NCBI RefSeq assembly: GCF_019656455.1
Contig: NZ_BPMK01000014.1
Location: 1 to 64,000 of the forward strand
Origin: Noviherbaspirillum aridicola
Lineage (GTDB): Bacteria; Pseudomonadota; Gammaproteobacteria; Burkholderiales; Burkholderiaceae_D
DNA length: 64,000 nt
Direction: 5' to 3'
Part shown: piece by piece, positions 24,920-32,206 of the stretch
How positions within the stretch are numbered: position 1 is the first letter of the stretch
Layout: each line of letters begins with the position of its first letter
Translations under genes and position numbers: made by a program
The notes under the pieces: generated by a model
What the model was told of the DNA's origin: nothing
The model's database searches: none
What the model saw: only the letters and a program-made list of their open reading frames with translations

Positions 24920-25233
24920 TGTTTTCACCTTGTTTTCAATTTGTGTTTGTCGTTCATCGCAAGGACTCTTTGCGACAGGGCAATCAGTGGATTGAATTAT
25001 GTCGATTTGACCAATTGCGGGAAATCAGCGGAAGGATGAAATGGAGTGTCGGCATTCACGCGCAGCCATTCGGATTTTTCCTACAGCGGTATCTGTAAGG
25101 AAATGTTGCTGAACGTAACGCGCACAGAGGGGAAAGAGCGGGAGGACGGTAACAGGCGCCGATCCCTTCCCTGTTTGTGGGTAGGGATTTTCCGAACGGG
25201 AATTGATCGACGAATAAGAGCCCGGAGTACCGC
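24920..25233. other. 314-bp non-coding stretch, AT-richer than its flanks
   Basis: It holds the promoter region of the Crp/Fnr gene at its left end and the 3' side of the receiver gene at its right. No open frame has family resemblance. Only the terminator-like hairpin at 25162-25191 stands out; no full FNR box is visible. Confidence 0.6.
25162..25191 (+). terminator. terminator-like hairpin without an upstream gene
   Basis: ATCCCT-T-CCC-TGTTTGT-GGG-T-AGGGAT followed by TTT reads as an intrinsic terminator on the + strand (stem of 6 + 3 bp with one T/T mismatch). No + strand gene precedes it within 300 bp, so it may end a small RNA or be chance. Confidence 0.35.
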
Positions 25234-25644
25234 TCAGGAAGCGTCGGCGGAATTCGACGGGGTTGCCCGGTGCTGGCGGGCGAGCTTGATGACCGCGTTG
25301 CGGATCGACGCGATGACCGCCGAGCCGTTGAAGGGTTTGACGATGAAGCCGTGGACGCCCAAACCGGCGGCCTTCTGCACCGTCGGCGCGTCGAGCGTGC
25401 CGGAGACCAGGAACAGCAGCGACTTCGGCAGCTGCTCGCGCAGCCACGCGAGCCGGGCGAAGCCTTCCTCGTCGTGCGTGCCGATATCGATGCACACCAG
25501 CTGCGGCTGCAGCCTGACCAAGCCGGCCATCCCGGAAGAGCTGGTGTTGGAACCGCCCACCACCTCGAATCCGCCGCCGTCCAGCACCGACGTCAGCAGG
25601 CTGCGCGAGATCGCATTGGCATCGATGACGGCGACTTTAAGCAT
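25234..25644 (-). CDS. single-domain response regulator (receiver)
   Basis: A 136-residue CheY-like receiver with no output domain. The phospho-acceptor is D53 in VCIDIGTHD, the switch Ser is S81 in FLVSGTL, and the conserved lysine is K103 in FIVKPF. Only one of the usual N-terminal acidic pair is clear (D8). The C-terminus (HRATPSNSADAS) is a short tail. No histidine kinase lies near, so its partner is elsewhere. It may act by protein contact, as CheY or DivK do. Confidence 0.85.
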   Translation of the reverse strand: MLKVAVIDANAISRSLLTSVLDGGGFEVVGGSNTSSSGMAGLVRLQPQLVCIDIGTHDEEGFARLAWLREQLPKSLLFLVSGTLDAPTVQKAAGLGVHGFIVKPFNGSAVIASIRNAVIKLARQHRATPSNSADAS

Positions 25645-25807
25645 TCGGGATCCTCGGCAGACGGTTGCCCCCGCCGCGGAAGGCGGGGCCGTTGCATTTG
25701 AGCATTAAAGCCCGGGCGGCGCAAGAGGCTGCCCTTCGCCGGCCACGGCTGGCAGCGCCGGATGGCTTTGCATAGAATGACAGGGAAACATATTCCCGGA
25801 GACCGCC

Positions 25808-26359
25808 ATGCCCCGCCTGACCGCCGCACTGCTCCTCGTCCTGCTGCCCGCGGCCGTCCAGGCACAGGATGCCTGCCCCGCGCTGCTCGACCAGAGCTTC
25901 AAGCGGCTCCAGGATGAAGCGCCGCAGAACCTGTGCCAGTACAAGGGGCGCGTGCTGCTGGTCGTGAACACGGCGAGCTACTGCGGCTTCACCAGTCAGT
26001 ACGAGGGCCTGGAGGCGCTGCATGCGAAATACCAGCCGCGCGGCCTGACCGTGCTCGGCTTTCCCTCCAACGACTTCGGCAACCAGGAGCCGGGCGACAG
26101 CAAGCAGATCGCGGACTTCTGCTTCAACACCTATGGCGTGAAGTTTCCGATGTTCGCCAAGAGCGTGGTCAGCGGCGCCGCCGCCAACCCGCTTTACACC
26201 GAACTGGCCCGCCAGACCGGCAGCCCGCCGCGCTGGAACTTCCACAAATACCTCATCGACCGCAACGGCAAGGTAAGCGCCGCCTACGGCAGCCGCACCG
26301 CACCCGACGACCCGAAACTGATCGCCGACGTGGAGCGCCTGCTGAACCAGAAGCGGTGA
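25808..26359 (+). CDS. secreted glutathione peroxidase family protein
   Basis: 183 residues with a signal peptide (1-20, ending AVQAQ), so it probably acts in the periplasm. The thiol-peroxidase centre is complete: C59 in NTASYCGFTSQY, Q93 in NDFGNQEPG, and W143-N144 in RWNFHKYLIDRNG. The catalytic residue is cysteine, not selenocysteine, as is usual in bacteria. It reduces peroxides, probably with thioredoxin-like donors. It is followed 106 bp later by a universal stress protein gene, a plausible stress pair, though each may have its own promoter. Confidence 0.9.
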   Translation: MPRLTAALLLVLLPAAVQAQDACPALLDQSFKRLQDEAPQNLCQYKGRVLLVVNTASYCGFTSQYEGLEALHAKYQPRGLTVLGFPSNDFGNQEPGDSKQIADFCFNTYGVKFPMFAKSVVSGAAANPLYTELARQTGSPPRWNFHKYLIDRNGKVSAAYGSRTAPDDPKLIADVERLLNQKR

Positions 26360-26465
26360 AGGATTTGCGAAAAAAGAAATAGCGCGGGGCAATACACGGG
26401 CTATCATGCGCATGAACGATTCTGACCTCTGTCACCTGCCCTCTGACCTCTGACAAGGAGCGCAC

Positions 26466-26915
26466 ATGTACCGCAACATACTCGTGGCCTACAACGGCAC
26501 TCCCGAGAGCCGTGTCGCCCTGCAGGAATGCATACGCCTGTCGCCCGGGCCGGGCGCGCAGATCCACCTGCTGGCGGTGGTGACGCCGGTGCCCATCGTG
26601 CTGGCGGGGGAATTCGTGGCCGCCGTGCCGACGGTGGACGAAGAGCAGGCGGAACGCGACGCGATGGAGCAGGTGCTCCAGGCCGGCCGCAAGATGCTGG
26701 CCGACGCCGGACTCAGCGTCTCCACCCATCTCGAAGTCGGCGAACCGGTGAACGTGATCGCGGGGACCTCCAGCCGCCTCGGCTGCGACCTGGTGATCGT
26801 CGGTCACTCGCGCCAGAAGCCGTTCGCGCTGCGCTGGTGGCGCGGCTCGACCGACTCGCTGCTGGCGGACAAGGTGCGCTGCAGCCTGCTGGTGGCGGCG
26901 GAAGCGAAGCTGTAA
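26466..26915 (+). CDS. universal stress protein (UspA family)
   Basis: 149 residues with the Usp fold. It begins MYRNILVAYNGTPESRVALQ, with the usual acidic residue after the first strand replaced by Asn (AYNGT). The ATP-loop region GHSRQKPFALRWWRGSTDSLL departs from the consensus G-x2-G-x9-G(S/T), so nucleotide binding is uncertain. The ribosome site AAGGAG lies just before the ATG. An 11-bp direct repeat (26421-26431, 26442-26452) in the leader may be regulatory. Confidence 0.88.
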   Translation: MYRNILVAYNGTPESRVALQECIRLSPGPGAQIHLLAVVTPVPIVLAGEFVAAVPTVDEEQAERDAMEQVLQAGRKMLADAGLSVSTHLEVGEPVNVIAGTSSRLGCDLVIVGHSRQKPFALRWWRGSTDSLLADKVRCSLLVAAEAKL

Positions 26916-26976
26916 CCGCCCGCGCACGGCCCGGCCGTCCGAAGAGAGTGCCGTCGCGCTCCCGGTGCCGCGGCGC

Positions 26977-27438
26977 CTAGAGGAAGCGGTCCAGTATCTT
27001 CCTGCTGCCCTTGTCGAGCGCCTGGGTATCCCGGATCAGGTACTGCACGCCGTGGGTATCGGCGATCAGCAGGGTCGACTCCGCCACCCGGCGGATGTCT
27101 TCCTCTCCCTTGAGCACGAAGCTCGCCTCGCCGCGGTCGGTATCGACTTCCCAGGTGCTCGGCACGGCGAAGGTCGACACGCTGCGGATGCGCCGGATCT
27201 CGGGCAGGAATTCCCGGTTCTTCAGTTCTTCCTCGATCAGGGCTCGGGTCCCGGGCGCAAGCTCGGACAGCTGCTCTATCCACGCCAGTTCATGGCCGTC
27301 CGCATCCACCAGCGCGATGCCGCGTTCCGGCGCCGCGATCGGGAATGCGCGCACCGGCACCACGCCCTCATGCTCGCCGTCTTCGTCGGCGAGCACCAGC
27401 TTGCCGAATGCATTACGGCTCAGTGTGAATCCGCTCAT
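26977..27438 (-). CDS. DUF1854 family protein, cyanophycin-associated
   Basis: 153 residues of the DUF1854 family, which is found beside cyanophycin synthetase genes. Visible features are the opening SGFTLSRNAFGKLVLADEDG, the stretch GIALVDADGHELAWI, and a conserved FLPEIRRIRSVSTFAVPSTW (83-102 by eye). The ATG at 27438 overlaps the ABC-transporter stop by ATGA and has GGAGGAG before it, so the two genes are translationally coupled. No enzyme motif is visible. An accessory role with the ABC protein in handling the polymer or its products is inferred from context. Confidence 0.87.
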   Translation of the reverse strand: MSGFTLSRNAFGKLVLADEDGEHEGVVPVRAFPIAAPERGIALVDADGHELAWIEQLSELAPGTRALIEEELKNREFLPEIRRIRSVSTFAVPSTWEVDTDRGEASFVLKGEEDIRRVAESTLLIADTHGVQYLIRDTQALDKGSRKILDRFL

Positions 27439-29714
27439 GCCGGGTTCTCCTCCATGGCGGCCAGGGCGTCCTGTTCCGCCTGCCGCTGTTGCGCCTGGTA
27501 GAGGCGGAAGTAATGGCCGCCGCACGCCAGCAGTTCCTCGTGCTTGCCGACTTCGACGATCTGTCCCTTGTCCAGCACGACGAGGCGGTCCGCCTGACGC
27601 AGGGTGGACAGGCGGTGGGCGATGGCGATCGTGGTGCGGCCGCGCACGAGGTTGTCGAGCGCCTTCTGGATTTCCTTCTCGGTGGTGGTGTCGACCGAGG
27701 ACGTCGCTTCATCGAGGATCAGCAGCTGCGGATTGATCAGCAACGCGCGGGCGATGGAGATGCGCTGGCGCTCGCCGCCGGACAGGGTCTGTCCGCGCTC
27801 GCCCACCATCGAGTCATAGCCGTGCGGCAGGCGCAGGATGAATTCATGCGCATTGGCCGCGCGCGCGGCGGCGATGATTTCCTCGCGCGTCGCATCCGGC
27901 TTGCCGTAGGCGATGTTGTCGGCGATCGTGCCGAAGAACAGGAAAGGCTCCTGCAGCACCAGGCCGATGTGGCGGCGGTACTCGGCCACCGGCAGCGAAC
28001 GGATGTCGACGCCGTCGACCATGATCGCGCCATCCGACACATCGTAGAAACGGCAGATCAGGTTGACCAGGGTGCTCTTGCCGGAGCCGCTGTGGCCGAC
28101 CAGGCCGATCATCTCGCCCGGCTTGATGGAGAGGTCGACGCCGCGCAGCACCGCCCGGTTGCCGTAGCGGAAACCGATGTTGCGGATGTCGATGCGGCCT
28201 TCGATCTTTTCCAGGTGCACCGGGTTGCGCGTCTCCGGCACGCTCGACACATGGTCGAGGATGTCGAAGATGCGCTTGGCGCCGGCGGCCGCCTTCTGCG
28301 TCACCGAGACGATGCGGCTCATGGAGTCGAGCCGGGTGTAGAAGCGTCCGATGTAGGCGAGGAAGGCGGTCAGCACGCCGACCGTGATATCGCCCTTGGA
28401 GACCTGCCAGATGCCGACCGCCCACACCACCAGCAGGCCGATCTCGGTCAGGAAGGTGACGGTCGGCGAGAACAGCGACCACACCTTGTTGACGCGGTCG
28501 TTGATCAGCAGGTTGTGGCGGTTGGCTTCGCGGAAGCGCGCGGCTTCGCGCTTTTCCTGGGCGAAGGCCTTGACCACGCGGATGCCGGGGATGGTATCGG
28601 CCAGCACGTTGGTGACCTCGCCCCAGACGCGGTCGATCTTTTCGAAGCCGTGGCGCAGGCGGTCGCGCACCACGTGGATCATCCACGCGATCACCGGCAG
28701 CGGCAGCAGCGTCACCAGCGCCAGCCAGGGATTGATCGAGAACAGGATGATCGCGGTCATCGTGATCATCAGCACGTCGGTGGCGAAGTCGAGCAGGTGC
28801 AGCGACAGGAACACGCAGATGCGGTCGGTCTCGGAGCCGATGCGCGCCATCAGGTCGCCGGTGCGGCGCCCGCCGAAGTATTCGAGCGAGAGCCGCAGCA
28901 GATGCTCGAAGGTGGTGGTGCGCAGGTCGGCGCCGATGCGCTCGGACACCAGCGCCAGGATGTAGGTGCGCGCCCAGCCGAGTATCCACGCCAGCAGGGC
29001 GGCGCCGAACAGGCCCGACAGATAGAGCGCGACCAGCCCGCGGTCGATCTGCTGGCCGTTCTGATACGGGATGAGCACATTGTCCATCAGCGGCATCGAC
29101 AGATAGGGCGGCACCATGGTGGCCGCGGTCGATGCCAGCGTCAGCAGGAAGCCGGCGAGCAGCTGGCCCCTGTAGGGCCGCGCGAAGCGCCACAGGCGGA
29201 ACAGGGTCCAAGTCGAGGGCGGGGTGTGCTGCTCGCGGGTGCAGACCGGGCAGTCTTCCTGGTCGTCCGGCAGCGGCGCCTTGCAGCTCGGGCACAGCGC
29301 GTGTTCCGGCTCCAGCGGACGGCGGCCGGCGACGGCGGCCTCGCACTGGCGGCTGAACTGCTCGATCAGGCGCAGCGCATCCGGATTGTGGCCGAGGGTG
29401 TAGCGCCAGGAAGCCAGGCGCGACTGCGCGTCGAGCAGCTCCAGGGTGCCGACGCCGGCATGGTCGTGGTGGCCGAGCCGGAGCCCGTCGCGGTAATGCC
29501 ATTCGGTCCAGTTTTCTTCGCCGGGCGACTTCGCCAGCAGGCGGCGGTCGGTGACGACCACGACGCCGGCGCCGAAACGCAGCGCGCGATCGAGGTCCAG
29601 CTCGACCGCGGCCAGCGCGGCTTCATCCGCGGCCAGGCGGCCTTGCACATCGTGCTGCCAGCGCGCAGGAACGGCGTTCCTGGCCGGCGGCACTAGGGGG
29701 AGATCATTGTTCAT
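27435..29714 (-). CDS. cyanophycin-associated ABC transporter, fused membrane and ATPase domains
   Basis: 759 residues. Residues 1-130 form a soluble head unlike ordinary exporters, then comes a four-cysteine zinc ribbon (C141, C144, C155, C158; CPSC...CPVC). Six membrane helices of an ABC exporter span about 170-480. The ATPase follows with Walker A GHSGSGKST near 540, signature LSGGE near 644 and Walker B LLILDEATSSVD near 664. It is divergent from the cyanophycin synthetases and coupled to DUF1854. A role in moving or sensing cyanophycin building blocks is likely, but direction and substrate are unproven. Confidence 0.88.
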   Translation of the reverse strand: MNNDLPLVPPARNAVPARWQHDVQGRLAADEAALAAVELDLDRALRFGAGVVVVTDRRLLAKSPGEENWTEWHYRDGLRLGHHDHAGVGTLELLDAQSRLASWRYTLGHNPDALRLIEQFSRQCEAAVAGRRPLEPEHALCPSCKAPLPDDQEDCPVCTREQHTPPSTWTLFRLWRFARPYRGQLLAGFLLTLASTAATMVPPYLSMPLMDNVLIPYQNGQQIDRGLVALYLSGLFGAALLAWILGWARTYILALVSERIGADLRTTTFEHLLRLSLEYFGGRRTGDLMARIGSETDRICVFLSLHLLDFATDVLMITMTAIILFSINPWLALVTLLPLPVIAWMIHVVRDRLRHGFEKIDRVWGEVTNVLADTIPGIRVVKAFAQEKREAARFREANRHNLLINDRVNKVWSLFSPTVTFLTEIGLLVVWAVGIWQVSKGDITVGVLTAFLAYIGRFYTRLDSMSRIVSVTQKAAAGAKRIFDILDHVSSVPETRNPVHLEKIEGRIDIRNIGFRYGNRAVLRGVDLSIKPGEMIGLVGHSGSGKSTLVNLICRFYDVSDGAIMVDGVDIRSLPVAEYRRHIGLVLQEPFLFFGTIADNIAYGKPDATREEIIAAARAANAHEFILRLPHGYDSMVGERGQTLSGGERQRISIARALLINPQLLILDEATSSVDTTTEKEIQKALDNLVRGRTTIAIAHRLSTLRQADRLVVLDKGQIVEVGKHEELLACGGHYFRLYQAQQRQAEQDALAAMEENPA

Positions 29715-29981
29715 CGAGGCTCAACAGAGGCGCAAACGCGACAGCGTGTTTGCAGAAAGTAAATTTTTATTGACGCGGGGTACGCGTTACCGCGGAAGAA
29801 ACGCGCGAATGTGGCGGCAAGTTTACCGAGCGGCGATAATGTTATTGGCCGGTGCCGCATTGTGCACCATAATTTTTTTCCGCGTTAAGTAAACCGCCGA
29901 CTCCCGCAAACGTTATTTCCGGGCATGGCCACGACCGAGCAAGACGCCCGACCGCCCTTATCTTTCAGCCCCTCGTACTAA
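29715..29981. promoter_or_regulatory. divergent promoter region of the cyanophycin locus
   Basis: 267 bp with marked A+T-rich patches (AAATTTTTATTGACG at 29761-29775; CATAATTTTTTT near 29870) amid GC-rich sequence. A TTGACG at 29770 and a GATAAT at 29835 are weak promoter-like boxes, not a well-spaced pair. The region must drive the ABC-DUF1854 pair on - and the two cph genes on +. No clear operator palindrome or Arg box was found by eye. Confidence 0.45.
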
Positions 29982-32144
29982 ATGAACAACAAAACCATTG
30001 AGATCGTCAATGTGCTGTCACTGCGCGGTCCGAACATCTGGACCTACCGGCCGGCCCTGGAAGCATGGGTGGACATCGGCGACCTCGAGGACTTCCCCTC
30101 CAATACCCTCCCCGGATTCTATGAGCGACTGACGGCCTGGCTGCCCGGGCTGGAAGAGCATCACTGCGGCGTCGGCGAGCGCGGCGGCTTCCTGCTGCGC
30201 CTGCGCGAAGGCACCTGGCCGGCGCACATCATGGAACACGTGATGATCGAGCTGCAGAACCTGGCGGGCGTGCAGACCGGCTTCGGCAAGGCGCGCAGCA
30301 CCAGCAGGCGCGGACTCTACAAGCTGGTGGTGCGGGCGCGCTACGAGCAGGTCAGCCGCGTGGCGCTGCAGGCCGCGCGCGACATCGTGATGGCCGCCAT
30401 CGAGGACAAGCCCTATGACGTCGCCGCCATGGTGCAGGAGCTGACCGACCTGGCCGAGCGTGTCGGCCTCGGCCCGAGCACCGCCAACATCGTCGATGCG
30501 GCAGTCGACCGTCGCATTCCCTCGCTGCGCCTGAACGAGGGCAACCTGGTGCAGCTCGGCTATGGCGCGCGCTCGCGCCGCATCTGGACCGCCGAGACCG
30601 ACCAGACCAGCGCCATCTCCGAAAGCATTTCCAGCGACAAGGATCTGACCAAGCGCCTGCTGCAGTCCTGCGGCGTGCCGGTGCCGGAGGGCCGCATCGT
30701 GCGCGACCCGGAGGACGCGTGGGACGCCGCGCAGGACATCGGCATCCCGGTGGTGGTCAAGCCTTCGGACGCCAACCACGGCCGCGGCGTGTCGACCGAC
30801 CTCAAGACCCGCGAACAGGTCGAGGCGGCCTTCCGGCTGGCCGATGAGGAAGGCAGCGACGTCATCGTCGAGCGCTTCGTGCGCGGCGACGAGCACCGGC
30901 TGCTGATCATCGGCGGCAAGCTGGCGGCGGCGGCCAAGGGTGAAGTCGCCACCATCACCGGCGACGGCAAGTCGACCGTGACCGAGCTGATCAACTCCCA
31001 GATCAATACCGACCCGCGCCGCGGCGATCTCGAGGAATTCCCGCTCAACCTCATCACCTACGAGGAAGATCCGACCGTGCTGCTGGTGCTGGAACGCCAG
31101 GGCTACGGGCCCGACTCGATCCCGGAAGAAGGCAAGATGGTGCTGGTGCAGCGCCACGGCAACGTTGCCTTCGACTGCACCGACGATGTCCATCCCGATG
31201 TCGCCGCCGCCGCCGAGCTGGCCGCGCGCGTGGTCGGCCTGGACATCGCCGGCGTCGACCTGGTGTGCGAAGACATCTCGCGTCCGCTCGACGAGCAGGG
31301 AGGCGCCATCGTCGAAGTCAATGCCGGCCCGGGCCTGCTCATGCACATCAAGCCGGCCACCGGCAAGCCGCGCAATGTCGGCCAGGCGATCGTCGCCCAC
31401 CTGTTCCCGGGCGAGGAAGACGGCCGCATCCCGCTGGTGGGCATCACCGGCAGCCGCGGCAAGACGCTGGTGGCGCGCCTGACCGGACTGATGCTCAAGC
31501 TGCACGGCTCGACGGCCGCGGTCGCGTGCAGCGACGGCCTGTTCATCGACCAGCGCGCGACCGACACCCGGGACTGCGCCAACTGGACCGCCGCGCACCG
31601 TGTGCTGATCAACCGCGCGGTGCAGGCCGCCGTGCTGGAGCACAGCCTGCGCGGCATCGTCACCGAGGGCATCGCCTACGACCGCTGCCAGGTCGGGGTG
31701 GTGACCAATATCGACGCCGACGCCGCGCTGCCCGACCTGTACATCGAAGACGCCGACGACATGGTCAAGGTCGCACGCACCCAGGTCGACCTGGTGCTGC
31801 CCGAGGGCGCCGCGGTGCTCAACGCCGACGATGCGCGGGTAGCCGCGATGGCCGAGCTGTCGGACGGCGCGGTGATCTTCTTCGCGCGCACCGCCGAAGC
31901 AGCGCCCCTGGCCGCGCACCGCGCCGCCGGCGGCCGCGCCGTATTCCTGCGCGGCGATGCGCTGGTGCTGGCGGAAGGCCCGGCCGAGACCGAGCTGACG
32001 CGGCTGTCGGCGCTGCCGCCCGGCCTCGCTCCCCATGTCACCGACAACATTCTCGCCGCCGTCGGCGCCGGCCTCGCGCTGGGGCTGTCGCGCGATGTGA
32101 TACAGGCGGCAATCGAGACCTTCGACTACAGCGTCGCCCGCTGA
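29982..32144 (+). CDS. truncated cyanophycin synthetase homologue (CphA', CphA2-like)
   Basis: 720 residues against about 850-900 for full CphA. The N-domain (about 1-160) and the ATP-grasp domain (about 210-470, SEDA-type VVKPSDANHGRGVS, IVEVNAGPGLLMH) are present. In the Mur-ligase-like domain the P-loop reads GSRGKTL where CphA has GTNGKTT, and the protein stops just before the Mur-ligase C-terminal domain. It therefore probably keeps one ATP-grasp site and has lost the arginine-adding site, as described for cyanobacterial CphA2, which joins Asp-Arg dipeptides. No Shine-Dalgarno precedes the ATG, so the transcript may have a short leader. Confidence 0.87.
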   Translation: MNNKTIEIVNVLSLRGPNIWTYRPALEAWVDIGDLEDFPSNTLPGFYERLTAWLPGLEEHHCGVGERGGFLLRLREGTWPAHIMEHVMIELQNLAGVQTGFGKARSTSRRGLYKLVVRARYEQVSRVALQAARDIVMAAIEDKPYDVAAMVQELTDLAERVGLGPSTANIVDAAVDRRIPSLRLNEGNLVQLGYGARSRRIWTAETDQTSAISESISSDKDLTKRLLQSCGVPVPEGRIVRDPEDAWDAAQDIGIPVVVKPSDANHGRGVSTDLKTREQVEAAFRLADEEGSDVIVERFVRGDEHRLLIIGGKLAAAAKGEVATITGDGKSTVTELINSQINTDPRRGDLEEFPLNLITYEEDPTVLLVLERQGYGPDSIPEEGKMVLVQRHGNVAFDCTDDVHPDVAAAAELAARVVGLDIAGVDLVCEDISRPLDEQGGAIVEVNAGPGLLMHIKPATGKPRNVGQAIVAHLFPGEEDGRIPLVGITGSRGKTLVARLTGLMLKLHGSTAAVACSDGLFIDQRATDTRDCANWTAAHRVLINRAVQAAVLEHSLRGIVTEGIAYDRCQVGVVTNIDADAALPDLYIEDADDMVKVARTQVDLVLPEGAAVLNADDARVAAMAELSDGAVIFFARTAEAAPLAAHRAAGGRAVFLRGDALVLAEGPAETELTRLSALPPGLAPHVTDNILAAVGAGLALGLSRDVIQAAIETFDYSVAR

Positions 32145-32166
32145 CCCGGGCAGGCAGGAAATCAGA

Positions 32167-32186
32167 CGGCCGCGCGACCGCGGCCG
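32167..32186 (+). promoter_or_regulatory. hairpin between the two cyanophycin synthetase genes
   Basis: CGGCCGCG-CGAC-CGCGGCCG is a perfect 8-bp stem with a four-base loop, 22 bp after the cphA' stop and 20 bp before cphA. There is no T-run, so it more likely tunes relative expression or mRNA stability than ends transcription. Confidence 0.5.
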
Positions 32187-32206
32187 GATCAACAAGGAAA
32201 CAGCAG

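Noticed and set aside
27489-29696. 735-codon + strand open frame opposite the ABC transporter
   Set aside because: Antisense shadow of a gene with all ABC motifs.
31265-32206. N-terminal extension of cphA back to 31265
   Set aside because: It runs through cphA' out of frame; the true start at 32207 has a ribosome site and matches CphA proteins.
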